64,000 bases of DNA from Solwaraspora sp. WMMA2065 (GTDB lineage Bacteria > Actinomycetota > Actinomycetes > Mycobacteriales > Micromonosporaceae): NCBI RefSeq assembly GCF_030345075.1, contig NZ_CP128361.1:4340001-4404000 (forward strand). Reading direction: 5' to 3'. The stretch's first letter is position 1. Each line of letters begins with the position of its first letter. The translations under genes and the position numbers were made by a program. Below the pieces are notes generated by a model. That model was given only the letters and a program-made list of their open reading frames with translations. It was not told the DNA's origin and searched no databases. Shown here piece by piece: positions 7,472 through 16,935 of this stretch.

Positions 7472-9541
7472 GTGGACCAGATCACGGGGGGTGCGGTGGC
7501 TGGGCGGCTGGCAAACCGACTGGGAACGGCCCGCGAGGAGGCGTTCGTCGGCCGTACCGCCGAACTGGACGCCTTCCGGGCCGCGCTCGCCGGCACGCCC
7601 GACGGATGTCCGGTGTGGTTCGTGCACGGCCCCGGCGGCATCGGCAAGTCCATGTTGCTGCGTCGGTTCTCGGCCCTCGCCCGCGACGCCGGCCGGATCG
7701 TCGTCCAGGTCGACGGTGCCGGCATCGACCCGTCCCCGGCCGGATTCACCGCAGCAGCCTACGCCGCGCTCAGCGGTGCGCCGGCCGTCCTGCTCGTCGA
7801 CACGTTCGAACGCTGCCAGGGCCTGGAAGGCTGGTTGCGGGACCGGTTCCTGCCGCGCATCCCGGACGGGGTCGTCGTGGTGGTCGCCAGCCGGCAGGCA
7901 CCGGACTGCGAGTGGCAGGCCGACCTCGGCTGGTCCGGCGTACTGCGGGTCGAGAGCCTCAGCGGCCTGCCACCGGCCGCGGCGACCGAGCTGCTGGACC
8001 GGCGCGGCGTACCACGTGAACTCTGGGACGCGGTGCTGCGTTTCGCCGGCGGCCATCCGCTCGCGCTCAACCTCTCCGCCGCGGTCGCCGTCGGTGACCG
8101 CCGGGCCGCCGCCACCTGGACGCCGACCCCGGACGTCGTCGCGACCCTGCTGCACCATCTGGTCGGCGAGCTGCCGTCGGCGCGACACCGGCTCGCGCTG
8201 GAGACCTGCTCACACGCGCTGACCACCACCGAGGACCTGCTGCGTTCGGTGGTCGGCGAGGCGGCGGCGGAGCTGTTCGCCTGGCTGCGCCGGCTACCAT
8301 TCGTCCAAAGTGACCGTGATGGGGTCGTCCCGCACGACGTGGTACGCAGTGTGCTGGACACGGATCTGCGCTGGCGGGACCCGCACGGCTACCAGGTGAT
8401 GCACGCCCGGGTGGCGGCCCACCTGCTGCACCGGGCACGGGCCGCCAGCGGCGATGCCGTCCTACCGGCGGTCCGCTCGCTGTACCACATCCTGCAGGAC
8501 ACCGCCGTGATGGCGCCGTTCGCGCTGCGCCACGGCGGCGGCGCGGTCTACCCGGACCGGATGGCACCCGGCGACCACGCCACCCTGCGACGGATCGTGC
8601 GGGAATCCGGCGACGGCGCCGACGATCTGGTCGGCTTCTGGCTGGACCGCCAGCCGGAGGCGTTCGACGTGTACCGGCGCTCGCACGACGGGGCCATCGC
8701 CGGGTTCCAGGTGACGCTGCGGCTGACCGGTCCGGATCCGGACGAGGTCGCCGCCGACCCGGTGGTCGCGGCGGTGTGGCGGCATGCCGCAGCCGCGCAG
8801 CCACGGGCCGGCGAACACATCCTGCTCACCCGGTTCAGCTACCCGCTGGCGGCGCGGCGGCGCTCCGCGGTCCGGAATCTGATGCACGTCCGGACCCTTC
8901 AGTGGTGGATCCGCTCGGAGCGTCTCGCCTGGTCGTTCCTCACGCTGGCGGACGAGGCGGTCGGGGTGGCGGAGTTCATCGACCACCAGCCGGTCCGGCC
9001 CCGGCCGGTGGTGGACGGCCGAGCGTACGACCTGTACGCGCACGACTGGCGGGCGGTCCCGGTGGATGTGTGGGCGGCCCGGGTGACCGCGTGGCCGCTG
9101 ACCGCCGCGCCGGTCCGGTCCTCGACGGCCGCGACCACCACTGTCGCGACCCCGGTCCATACGGTGCTGTCCCGGCCCGACTTCGACGCGGCGGTCCGGT
9201 CGGCGCTGCGACGGCTGCACGACGGGTCGGCGCTGCGGGCCAACCCGCTGACCGGCAGCCGGCTGGTGGTCGACCCCGGGGGTGGCTCCGACGCCGATCA
9301 GGCAAGCGTCCGGGACCCGGTGGACACGCTGCGGACGCTGTTGACCGACACGGCGGAGTCGCTGCGGCACGACCCCCGCGACGCCAAGCTGTACCGGGTG
9401 CTGTCCGCCACCTACCTCGCCGGGCCGACCACCCAGGAGGCGGCGGCGGACCGGCTCGGCCTGCCGGCCAGCACGTACAAGCGGCATCTGCGGGCCGCCA
9501 TCGACCGGGTCTGTGAGCTGTTGTGGCGCCGGGAGTCGTAA
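7472..9541 (+). CDS. STAND-type ATPase regulator, paralogue A
   Basis: The 689-residue protein starts with an AAA/STAND module: Walker A in HGPGGIGKSMLL (about residues 50-61), Walker B in AVLLVDTFE and an AGGHPLALNL motif typical of NB-ARC/SWACOS ATPases. The middle part (about 380-520) resembles a GNAT acetyltransferase fold (FWLDRQPEAFDVYRRSHDG). The C-terminus (about 640-685) has a helix-turn-helix-like segment, TQEAAADRLGLPASTYKRHL, as in sigma-factor region 4. It is a full-length paralogue of the gene ending 17 bases further on in the opposite direction. A role as ATP-dependent signal integrator or transcription factor is inferred. GTG start. Confidence 0.75.
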   Translation: MDQITGGAVAGRLANRLGTAREEAFVGRTAELDAFRAALAGTPDGCPVWFVHGPGGIGKSMLLRRFSALARDAGRIVVQVDGAGIDPSPAGFTAAAYAALSGAPAVLLVDTFERCQGLEGWLRDRFLPRIPDGVVVVVASRQAPDCEWQADLGWSGVLRVESLSGLPPAAATELLDRRGVPRELWDAVLRFAGGHPLALNLSAAVAVGDRRAAATWTPTPDVVATLLHHLVGELPSARHRLALETCSHALTTTEDLLRSVVGEAAAELFAWLRRLPFVQSDRDGVVPHDVVRSVLDTDLRWRDPHGYQVMHARVAAHLLHRARAASGDAVLPAVRSLYHILQDTAVMAPFALRHGGGAVYPDRMAPGDHATLRRIVRESGDGADDLVGFWLDRQPEAFDVYRRSHDGAIAGFQVTLRLTGPDPDEVAADPVVAAVWRHAAAAQPRAGEHILLTRFSYPLAARRRSAVRNLMHVRTLQWWIRSERLAWSFLTLADEAVGVAEFIDHQPVRPRPVVDGRAYDLYAHDWRAVPVDVWAARVTAWPLTAAPVRSSTAATTTVATPVHTVLSRPDFDAAVRSALRRLHDGSALRANPLTGSRLVVDPGGGSDADQASVRDPVDTLRTLLTDTAESLRHDPRDAKLYRVLSATYLAGPTTQEAAADRLGLPASTYKRHLRAAIDRVCELLWRRES

Positions 9542-9544
9542 CCG

Positions 9545-9565
9545 GACCGTCGCTCAGCTACGGTC
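9545..9565. terminator. Short hairpin between convergent paralogues
   Basis: GACCGT (9545-9550) and ACGGTC (9560-9565) are perfectly complementary around a nine-base loop. The stem lies across the tail-to-tail junction of the two STAND genes, overlapping the end of the minus-strand gene. It is a weak stem, so a shared terminator is only plausible. Confidence 0.3.
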
Positions 9566-11612
9566 GGGCCCGTGCAGGTCCGCCGTGCAGTTCGCGGTGC
9601 CACAGGGCGTCGCTGATCCGGTCCAGTGCCCGGGTCAGGTGCCGCCGGTAGGTGCTGTACGGCAGACCGAGCCGGTCCGCTGCCGCCTCCTGCGTCGGGG
9701 TGCCGTGCACGAACGTGGTGACCAGCACCCGGTGTGACCGGACGTCGTCACGCAGGCCGTCGAGCGCGGCGCCGAGGACGCCCCGTAAAGCGTCGACCGG
9801 GTCGCCGTCCGGACGTTCGGCGACCAGCCGCGTACGGACCAGCGGGTTGGTGGCCAGTGCGTCGGGGCGGCGCCAGGCCCGCATCGCGGACCGGACCGCG
9901 GCGTCGAACTCGGGGCGGGACAGCACCAGCAGGTCGGCACCGGGCCGGGCGGGACGAGGCTGCAGCCCGTACAGCAGTTGCTGCTGGTTGTGATCGAGCC
10001 AGTGCATCAGCGGGGTGACCCGCCAGTCGTGGAAGAACAGGTGGTACGGGCGTCCGCCGACCTGCGGCACCGTCTCGACCGGATGGTCGTCGAAGTAGGC
10101 CAGGTTCGGCCCCCAGAACTCGGCGTCGTGCAGCACCAGATAGTGCAGGGCCAGACCCTTGTCATGCAGGTAGTGGGCCAGCATCCGCATCTGGATCATG
10201 TCGGTCACCGGCGACGGCCGCTGGTAGGGCGGGCGATGCACCATGAACCGGGCCAGGCCGATGTGTTCGCGGCCGCGCAGCGGGGCGCTGGCCCGGCAGT
10301 GCCGCCAGGCGGTGTCGACGACCGGATCGGTTTCCAGCTCGGCCGGCTGCGGGTCGTCCAGGTCCAGCCAGATCATGAAGCCCACCACCTCGCCGGTGGC
10401 AGAACTGCGGTAGACGTGGCAGCCCTCGGGCCGGCGGTCCAGCCAGAAGCCGACCAGCGCGGCGGACTCCGGGCCTTCGGCCTCACCTGCGAGGTCCAGC
10501 ACCGTCGACCGGTCCGCCGGCTGGTACGGATCCTCGTAGGCCTCGCCCTCGCCGGCGAAGGTGAAGTAGCGGCGGATCTCCTGCGCGTGCCGTTGCAGGT
10601 ACATCATCGCGCCGACCGCCGGCAGCACCGCCGGCCCGGTGGCGGCCAACGCCTGCTCGAGCAGGTAGGCGTGCAGCCGCCGGTGCATGGTCTCGTAGCC
10701 CTGCGGGTCGCGCCAGCGCAGGTCGTCGTTGAGCGCGTCGCGGACCACATCGTGCGGGCGCAGGCCGCGGGCGTCGGACTCGATGAACGGCAACTCACGC
10801 AGCCAGGCGAAGATCGGCCCGGGGTCGCAGTCCAGGGCCGCCCGCAGCAGTCCTTCAGTGGTCGTCTGGGCGTGCGCGCAGATCTCCAGCGCCTGCCGGT
10901 GCAGTGGCGACGGCGTCTCCCCGATCAGCTGGGTGAGCAGGGTCTCCACCACGTTCAGGCTGGGCCGCCAGGCGGCGGTGGCGGCGGCCTCGTGGGTGAC
11001 CGCGACCTCGGCGGCGAGCCGCAGCGCCAGCGGGTGGCCGCCGGCGAACGACAACACCGAGGGGTGCAGATCCGGCGGTACGCCCCGGCGGTTGAGCAGC
11101 GCGACGGCGTGCTCCCGGGACAGGTTGCCCATCGGGATCACTTTCAGCAGGTCACGCCAGGCCGGATCGGCCCGCCACTGCGGCCCGGGGCCGCCCCGGC
11201 CGGCCAGCACCACCAGGACGGACTCCGGCAGTCGGGGCAGAAACCGGTCCCGCAGCCAGTCCTCCAGCCCCTGGCAGTGCTCGAATGAGTCGACCAGCAG
11301 CACCGCCGTCTCGTCGGCCAGCGCATCAGCGGCGGCGAGCTCGAACCGGGCCGGAGACGGACTGACCGCCCTTCCATCCACATGCACCACCCGTCGTCCG
11401 GCGGCGGCCGCCTCGTCCCCGAAGTACCGCAGCAGGGTGGACTTGCCGATGCCACCCGGCCCGTGCAGGTAGAGCACTCCGAGCGGCTCGGGGGCGCGCT
11501 CCAACGCCTGCCGCAGCAGGGCGAGCTCGGCGGCTCGGCCGACGAAGTGGCGCTCCCGGGTCTGCCGCAGCCGCCGGTCCAGACTGGTGGTCGCTTGCCC
11601 ACATCCGGCCAT
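9558..11612 (-). CDS. STAND-type ATPase regulator, paralogue B
   Basis: The 684-residue protein has the same architecture as its neighbour: Walker A in HGPGGIGKSTLL, Walker B in AVLLVDSFEHCQ, SFAGGHPLALRL, a middle segment resembling GNAT (VGFWLDRRPEGCHVYRSSATG) and a C-terminal helix-turn-helix, TQEAAADRLGLPYSTYRRHL. The two genes meet tail to tail, so they arose by duplication with inversion or by separate insertion next to each other. I chose the ATG at 11612; the base triplet before it is GTG and could also serve. A TAAGAT hexamer lies about 11 bases upstream, suggesting a leaderless or near-leaderless message. Function unknown beyond ATP-dependent regulation. Confidence 0.75.
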   Translation of the reverse strand: MAGCGQATTSLDRRLRQTRERHFVGRAAELALLRQALERAPEPLGVLYLHGPGGIGKSTLLRYFGDEAAAAGRRVVHVDGRAVSPSPARFELAAADALADETAVLLVDSFEHCQGLEDWLRDRFLPRLPESVLVVLAGRGGPGPQWRADPAWRDLLKVIPMGNLSREHAVALLNRRGVPPDLHPSVLSFAGGHPLALRLAAEVAVTHEAAATAAWRPSLNVVETLLTQLIGETPSPLHRQALEICAHAQTTTEGLLRAALDCDPGPIFAWLRELPFIESDARGLRPHDVVRDALNDDLRWRDPQGYETMHRRLHAYLLEQALAATGPAVLPAVGAMMYLQRHAQEIRRYFTFAGEGEAYEDPYQPADRSTVLDLAGEAEGPESAALVGFWLDRRPEGCHVYRSSATGEVVGFMIWLDLDDPQPAELETDPVVDTAWRHCRASAPLRGREHIGLARFMVHRPPYQRPSPVTDMIQMRMLAHYLHDKGLALHYLVLHDAEFWGPNLAYFDDHPVETVPQVGGRPYHLFFHDWRVTPLMHWLDHNQQQLLYGLQPRPARPGADLLVLSRPEFDAAVRSAMRAWRRPDALATNPLVRTRLVAERPDGDPVDALRGVLGAALDGLRDDVRSHRVLVTTFVHGTPTQEAAADRLGLPYSTYRRHLTRALDRISDALWHRELHGGPARARP

Positions 11613-11709
11613 CACAAATCGATATCTTAGTGAAGCCGGTACGCCAGCGGCCTCCCCGGCCCGGCTGCCGGGACGGCACCACCGGCCGCCCCGGGGCAGG
11701 ATCGGCGGG

Positions 11710-12288
11710 TCACCGCGACTGCAGGGCGTCCAGCGCGACGGCCATGGCGATCACCAGCCGACGGTCCAGTTGCGGGTGATGGATGTCGACCTGGTAGTTG
11801 TCCCGCAGGCCCCACCTGCGCACCACGGAGAAGGCCGGCTGGCCGTCGATGGTGAAGTCGAAGTGGTACGGCAGCCAGGAAAGCAGGTCACTGAACCGGC
11901 GCAGCAGGGCGACCACCATGTTGCGTTCCGCGCCGGTCGCCACCCCGATGCCGGGCTGCTCCAGGTGCCAGGTGGAGCGCAGCAGCGACCGGGCGAAGTC
12001 CTTACGGAACAGTCCGATCGGGTGGCCGGCGGCATCCGTCACGTCGTAGGTCGCCCCGAGGTCGATCACCTGCCGGGCCTTGAACCCGAGTACGGGCCGC
12101 TGGCGCTGGTCGTCGGCGTAGAGGGTGACCTGTTCGCGGAAGGCCAGCCGCTTCTGCTGGGCGAAGGCGAGCAGCGGCCCGGGTGCGCCGTCCGGGCCGA
12201 CGGCGCGGACCTCGTACTGGTTGACCATCAACCGGATGCGCTGTCGCACGTACAGCTGTCGGAGCGTCTGCAGTTGCTGCTGGTCCAT
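11710..12288 (-). CDS. LURP-one-related (Tubby C-like) protein
   Basis: The 192-residue protein contains the LURP-one-related pattern: RQRIRLMVNQYEVR at the N-terminus, PVLGFKARQVIDLGATYDVTD in the middle and LLRSTWHLEQPG with WLPYHFDFTIDG towards the end. The fold is a beta-barrel related to the Tubby C-terminal domain and phospholipid scramblases, and is thought to bind membranes or lipids. The start at 12288 was picked because GAAGAAGG precedes it; the longer frame upstream merely reads through the 26-bp repeat array. It may share a promoter region with the divergent ABC exporter. Function in bacteria is not established. Confidence 0.78.
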   Translation of the reverse strand: MDQQQLQTLRQLYVRQRIRLMVNQYEVRAVGPDGAPGPLLAFAQQKRLAFREQVTLYADDQRQRPVLGFKARQVIDLGATYDVTDAAGHPIGLFRKDFARSLLRSTWHLEQPGIGVATGAERNMVVALLRRFSDLLSWLPYHFDFTIDGQPAFSVVRRWGLRDNYQVDIHHPQLDRRLVIAMAVALDALQSR

Positions 12289-12312
12289 CGGTCGGTGGCC
12301 TTCTTCCGTCGG

Positions 12313-12434
12313 GGTGGGCGGCCGTTCGCCACCGGCGCGGTGGGCGGCCGTTCGCCACCGGCGCGGTGGGCGGCCGTTCGCCACCGGCGCGGTGGGCGGC
12401 CGTTCGCCACCGGCGCGGTGGGCGGCCGTTCGCC
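12313..12434. repeat. 26-bp tandem repeat array (about 4.7 copies)
   Basis: Four perfect 26-base units start at 12313, 12339, 12365 and 12391, and a partial fifth runs from 12417 to about 12434. Each unit contains the dyad CCACCG-GCG-CGGTGG. The array lies between the divergent LURP-one gene and ABC exporter, about 130 bases upstream of the exporter start. There are no spacers, so it is not a CRISPR. It may be a binding array for a dimeric regulator or simply a variable-number repeat. Confidence 0.9.
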
Positions 12435-12565
12435 AGCCGATCGAAAGTTTGCCATGGATAGCCGGTACGACACTCACCGGCATCACCGACCACATATCCT
12501 TCAGTAGCCTCCACGCTACGTTCCGTCCGCCCCTGCGGCAGGCCGACGACAAAGGATTCGGACGT

Positions 12566-14542
12566 ATGTGGCCTATTCAGCAGAAAGCTTCCGCTGCCGC
12601 GCAACCATCCGACGGCTTCCCCGACGACGGCGAGGCGCTGCCCGAACTCGCCGACGCGGACTGGATGCACCACGCCCGCGGGTTCGCCGAGACCAGCTTC
12701 TGGACGGTCGCCCGCCGGCTGCCCGGAATCCTCGCCGAGGCGGTCAAGTTGGCCTGGTCGGTGAGCCCACGCGACACGGTCGCCGCGATCGGGCTGAACG
12801 TCGTGGCCGGGGTGATGACCACCTTCGGGCTGCTGGCCACCAGCAGCGTACTGCGGGAACTGTTCGCCTCCGGGCCGACGCCGGACCGGATCCGCGCGGC
12901 CGCCCCGGCGCTCGCCGTCGCCGCGCTCGCCGTGGCGGCCCGGGGCGGACTGACCATCGCCGCCGGCTGGGCCCAGGCCCGGCTGATGCCACAGGTCACC
13001 TACCGGGCCGAGCTACGGCTGTTCGAGGCCACCACGTCGGTGGAGCTGGCCGCGTTCGACGACGCCGGCTTCGCCGAGGAGATGGACCGGGCCCGCGACC
13101 GGGGCACCGTCGAAGCGGCGTCCATTGTCGATGACGCGGTGAACCTCACCACCGGGGTCGTCGGGGTGGCCGCCACCGCCGCAGCGGTCACCGTCATCGA
13201 GCCGCTGCTGCTGCCGTGTCTGCTGCTGGCGGCGGTACCGGCCGCCGTCACCGCCATTCGGATCGCCCGCCGCGAGTACCTCGCGTTGCTGGCCCGGATC
13301 ACCCGGCGGCGGCGGATGTGGATGTTGGCCCACCTGATGGCCAACCGGCACACCGCTGCGGAAATCCGCACCTACCAGATGCGGGACTTCCTGCTCGGCG
13401 AGTATCACCGCACGATGACCACCGAGACCCGGGCCCAGCTGCGGTTGGTGCGGGCGCAGACCGGCACCCGGGTCGTCGGGGGTGCGTTCAGCGGTACCGC
13501 TGCCTTCGTCGTCTACGCCGTACTCGGCGGTCTGCTCCTAGTCGGCATGATCCCGCTGGCCGCCGCCGCCACCGCGATGATCGCGCTCCAGGCGGCCCGG
13601 GCCAACCTGAACACCGCCATCCACGCCACCAACGCGCTGTACGAGGACGCGCTGTACTACCGCGACTACCGCGACTTCCTGGCCCGCGCCGACCGGCAGG
13701 TGCCACCGGCCGGCGGCCGGCGGATCGGCGGGTACGACGAAATCGAGCTGGACGGCGTCAGCCTGAGCTACCCGGACACCGACCGGCCGGCGGTCGACGG
13801 AGTCAGCCTGACCCTGCGTCGGGGTGAGGTGGTCGCGCTGGTCGGCGAGAACGGCTCTGGAAAGTCGTCGCTGGCCAAGCTGATCGCCGGGCTGTACCGG
13901 CCGAGCAGCGGCACCATCCGCTGGGACGGCGTCGACATCGACGAGATCGACCCGCAGCGGCTCGCCGGCCAGGTCGCGGTGGTGAGCCAGGACTGGTGGC
14001 GGTTCCCGTTCACCGCCGGGCAGAACATCACCATCGGCCGGCCAGGCCACGACCAGGCTGAGCCCGGTCGTCCGGACCACCACCAGGCAGCGGGCGACCG
14101 GGTACGGCCGTCCATGGTAGACGCCGCGACGGCCGCCACCGCCCACGACATGATCGAGAGCCTGCCCCGGGGGTATCGGACGCTGCTCGACCGCAACTTC
14201 CGGGAGGGCCACGACCTGTCCGGTGGCCAGTGGCAGCGGCTGGTCGCCGCCCGCGGCATCTACCGCGACGCGCCGCTGCTGATCTGCGACGAACCGTCGG
14301 CGGCGCTGGACGCCCGCGCCGAACACGCTCTGTTCCAGCAGCTCCGCCGCCGGCCGGACCGGACCGTCGTACTGATCACTCACCGGCTGGCGAACGTCCG
14401 TCAGGCCGACCGGATCTACGTGCTGCGGTCGGGTCGGCTGGTCGAGGCCGGTACGCACGACGAGCTGCTCGCCGCCGACGGGCTGTACCGGGAACTGTTC
14501 GAGCTGCAGGCGAGCGGGTACGCCGACACGCCGGTCGGATAA
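12566..14542 (+). CDS. ABC exporter, fused membrane and ATPase domains
   Basis: The 658-residue half-transporter has about six membrane helices (residues about 55-330) and a C-terminal nucleotide-binding domain with Walker A GENGSGKSSLA, signature GHDLSGGQWQRL, Walker B LLICDEPSAALD and the switch histidine in VLITHRLANV. It should dimerise and export a hydrophobic or peptide-like substrate using ATP. Between Walker A and the signature is an extra Gln/His-rich insertion (about residues 493-515). ATG at 12566 is preceded by AAAGGA at good spacing; the frame is open far upstream through the repeat array, but that part is not coding. The helicase gene follows after eight bases. Confidence 0.88.
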   Translation: MWPIQQKASAAAQPSDGFPDDGEALPELADADWMHHARGFAETSFWTVARRLPGILAEAVKLAWSVSPRDTVAAIGLNVVAGVMTTFGLLATSSVLRELFASGPTPDRIRAAAPALAVAALAVAARGGLTIAAGWAQARLMPQVTYRAELRLFEATTSVELAAFDDAGFAEEMDRARDRGTVEAASIVDDAVNLTTGVVGVAATAAAVTVIEPLLLPCLLLAAVPAAVTAIRIARREYLALLARITRRRRMWMLAHLMANRHTAAEIRTYQMRDFLLGEYHRTMTTETRAQLRLVRAQTGTRVVGGAFSGTAAFVVYAVLGGLLLVGMIPLAAAATAMIALQAARANLNTAIHATNALYEDALYYRDYRDFLARADRQVPPAGGRRIGGYDEIELDGVSLSYPDTDRPAVDGVSLTLRRGEVVALVGENGSGKSSLAKLIAGLYRPSSGTIRWDGVDIDEIDPQRLAGQVAVVSQDWWRFPFTAGQNITIGRPGHDQAEPGRPDHHQAAGDRVRPSMVDAATAATAHDMIESLPRGYRTLLDRNFREGHDLSGGQWQRLVAARGIYRDAPLLICDEPSAALDARAEHALFQQLRRRPDRTVVLITHRLANVRQADRIYVLRSGRLVEAGTHDELLAADGLYRELFELQASGYADTPVG

Positions 14543-14549
14543 TCGACCG

Positions 14550-16847
14550 GTGACCGCCACCACCGGACCCACCGCCGCCCCGGCCACGCCCTCCGCAGCG
14601 CCCCCGACCACGCCGCCAGCCACGCCCCCGGCCGCGCACCCGGCCCGACACCCGGCAGCGGTGCTGGAGGCGGTCCTGGAACGGATCACCTATGCCAACG
14701 AGGAGACCGGCTACACCATCGCCCGGGTCGCCACCGACCGGTCCGGCACCGACCTGCTGACCGTGGTCGGCTCGCTGCTCGGCGTACAGCCGGGGGAGAG
14801 CATCCGGCTGGTCGGCCGGTGGGGGTCGCACCCGAAGTACGGCCGACAGTTCGAGGTCCACTCGTACACCACGGTGCTGCCGGCCACCGTGCAGGGCATC
14901 GAGCGGTACCTCGGATCCGGCCTGATCAAGGGGATCGGGCCGAAGATGGCCGGCCGGATCGTCGCCCACTTCGGCGCCGACACGCTACGAATCATCGAGG
15001 AAGAGGCTGGCCGGCTGGTCGAAGTGCCCGGTCTCGGGCCGAAACGGACCTCCCTGATCGCCAAGGCGTGGATCGAACAGCAGGCGATCAAGGAAGTGAT
15101 GATCTTCCTGCAGGGGGTCGGGGTCACCACCTCGCTCGCCGTACGGATCTACAAGAAGTACGGCGACGGGTCGATCTCGGTCGTCCGCAACGAGCCGTAC
15201 CGGCTGGCCGCCGACGTCTGGGGCATCGGGTTCAAGACCGCCGACACCATCGCCCAGGCAGTCGGCATCCCGCACGACAGCCCGGAACGGATCAAGGCCG
15301 GCATCCAGTACACCCTCTCCGAGGCCGCCGACCACGGCCACTGCTACCTGCCGGAGCCCAACCTGTGCACCGACGCCGCCGGCATCCTCGGCGTCGCCGT
15401 CGAACTGGTCCGCGACGCGCTCACCGCGCTGGTCACGGAGGAAGGCGTGGTACGCGAGGCGGTGCCGAACCCGACCAGCGAGGGCGGCATCATCCCGGCC
15501 GTCTACCTGGTGCCGTTCCACCGCGCCGAATGCTCACTGGCCGGCAGCCTGCTGCGGCTGCTGCACCACCGGGCCGACCGGTTGTCGGCGTTCGCCGACG
15601 TCGACTGGGGCCGGGCGCTGGCCTGGCTGCGCGCCGGCACCGGCGCCGACCTCGCCCCCGAGCAGGAGCAGGCGGTACGCCTGGCGCTGACCTCGAAGGT
15701 GGCGGTGCTCACCGGCGGGCCGGGCTGCGGCAAGTCGTTCACCGTCAAGTCGATCATCACGCTGGCCGCCGCCAAGGGTGCCAAGATCGTGCTGGCCGCG
15801 CCGACCGGCCGGGCGGCGAAACGGATGACCGAGCTCACCGGTCACCCGGCGGCAACCGTGCACCGGCTGCTGCAACTGCGGCCGGGCGGCGATCCGACGT
15901 ACGACCGGGACAACCCGATCGACGCGGACCTGATCGTCGTCGACGAGGCCTCGATGCTCGACCTGATCCTGGCCAACAAGCTGGTCAAGGCGGTGGCACC
16001 CGGTGCCCACCTGCTGCTGGTCGGCGACGTCGACCAGTTGCCGTCGGTCGGTGCCGGCGAGGTGCTGCGCGACGTGCTCGCCGCCCCGGCCGTACCGCAG
16101 GTCCGGTTGACCCGGATCTTCCGGCAGGCCCAGGAGTCCGGGGTGGTGGTCAACGCGCACCGGATCAACGCCGGCGAGCAGCCGCGCACCGACGGCATGG
16201 CCGACTTCTTCCTGTTCGCGGCCGACGAGCCGGAGGCGGTCGCCGGCCTGGTGGTGGACATCGTCGCCCGGCGGATCCCGCGCAAGTTCCGGGTGCCGGC
16301 CCGCGACATCCAGGTGCTCGCCCCGATGCACCGGGGCCCGGCCGGCGCCGGCAACCTGAACACCGCCCTGCAGGAGGCGCTTGCCCCGCCGCGCGACGAC
16401 CGGCCGGAGCGGCGGCACGGCGCCCGGGTGTTCCGGATCAACGACAAGGTCATCCAGATCCGCAACAACTACGACAAGGGCACCGCCGGAGTCTTCAACG
16501 GCACCATCGGAGTCGTCACCGCGGTCAGCACCGAGGACCGCAAGCTCACCGTCCGCACCGACGAGGACGAGGACATCGAGTACGAGTTCGACGAGCTGGA
16601 CGAGCTGCAGCACGCGTACGCGATCACCGTGCACCGCTCACAGGGCAGCGAGTACCCGGCGGTGGTCATCCCGGTGACGATGAGTTCGTACACGCTGCTG
16701 CAGCGCAACCTGCTCTACACGGCGGTGACCCGGGCGAAGAAGCTCGTCGTGCTGGTCGGCTCGCGCAAGGCGATCGCGATCGCGGTCCGAACCGCCGGGG
16801 CAGGCCGCCGGCACACCGCACTCACCCACCGCCTGGCACCCGACTGA
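14550..16847 (+). CDS. recD2: RecD2/TraA-family DNA helicase
   Basis: The 765-residue protein has the RecD2 layout: an N-terminal OB-like region (about 35-105), tandem helix-hairpin-helix motifs (GSGLIKGIGPKMAGRIV and PGLGPKRTSLIAK), then superfamily 1 helicase motifs: I GGPGCGKSFT, Ia APTGRAAKRM, II VVDEASMLD, III LVGDVDQLPSVGAGEVL and VI in ALYTAVTRAKK-like YTAVTRAKKLVVLVG. RecD2 enzymes are 5'-3' helicases used in DNA repair in bacteria without RecBC. The N-terminal 35 residues are a Pro/Ala/Thr-rich tail that is probably disordered. GTG start, eight bases after the exporter stop, so co-transcription is possible but functional linkage is not implied. Confidence 0.9.
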   Translation: MTATTGPTAAPATPSAAPPTTPPATPPAAHPARHPAAVLEAVLERITYANEETGYTIARVATDRSGTDLLTVVGSLLGVQPGESIRLVGRWGSHPKYGRQFEVHSYTTVLPATVQGIERYLGSGLIKGIGPKMAGRIVAHFGADTLRIIEEEAGRLVEVPGLGPKRTSLIAKAWIEQQAIKEVMIFLQGVGVTTSLAVRIYKKYGDGSISVVRNEPYRLAADVWGIGFKTADTIAQAVGIPHDSPERIKAGIQYTLSEAADHGHCYLPEPNLCTDAAGILGVAVELVRDALTALVTEEGVVREAVPNPTSEGGIIPAVYLVPFHRAECSLAGSLLRLLHHRADRLSAFADVDWGRALAWLRAGTGADLAPEQEQAVRLALTSKVAVLTGGPGCGKSFTVKSIITLAAAKGAKIVLAAPTGRAAKRMTELTGHPAATVHRLLQLRPGGDPTYDRDNPIDADLIVVDEASMLDLILANKLVKAVAPGAHLLLVGDVDQLPSVGAGEVLRDVLAAPAVPQVRLTRIFRQAQESGVVVNAHRINAGEQPRTDGMADFFLFAADEPEAVAGLVVDIVARRIPRKFRVPARDIQVLAPMHRGPAGAGNLNTALQEALAPPRDDRPERRHGARVFRINDKVIQIRNNYDKGTAGVFNGTIGVVTAVSTEDRKLTVRTDEDEDIEYEFDELDELQHAYAITVHRSQGSEYPAVVIPVTMSSYTLLQRNLLYTAVTRAKKLVVLVGSRKAIAIAVRTAGAGRRHTALTHRLAPD

Positions 16848-16849
16848 CC

Positions 16850-16935
16850 CGGGTCCGGACCACCCGGGTCTTACGACCGGCCGGGTCTCTCGGCCGAACC
16901 CGGGTCTCACAGCCGGACCCGGATCTCACGGCCGC
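16850..16935. repeat. Degenerate tandem repeat of about 20 bp
   Basis: Four imperfect units related to CCGGGTCTCACGGCCGG follow one another between the helicase and beta-lactamase genes. The last overlaps the beta-lactamase stop. The units carry complementary GGCCG/CGGCC parts and could fold as a set of small stems, giving a terminator-like structure between the two convergent genes. Confidence 0.5.

Noticed and set aside
12313-12434. CRISPR array
   Set aside because: Units are directly adjacent with no spacers, and there are no cas genes.
12125-12565. N-terminal extension of the ABC exporter through the 26-bp repeat
   Set aside because: The extension would translate the tandem repeat in one frame and the LURP-one gene in antisense. 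A good ribosome binding site precedes ATG 12566.
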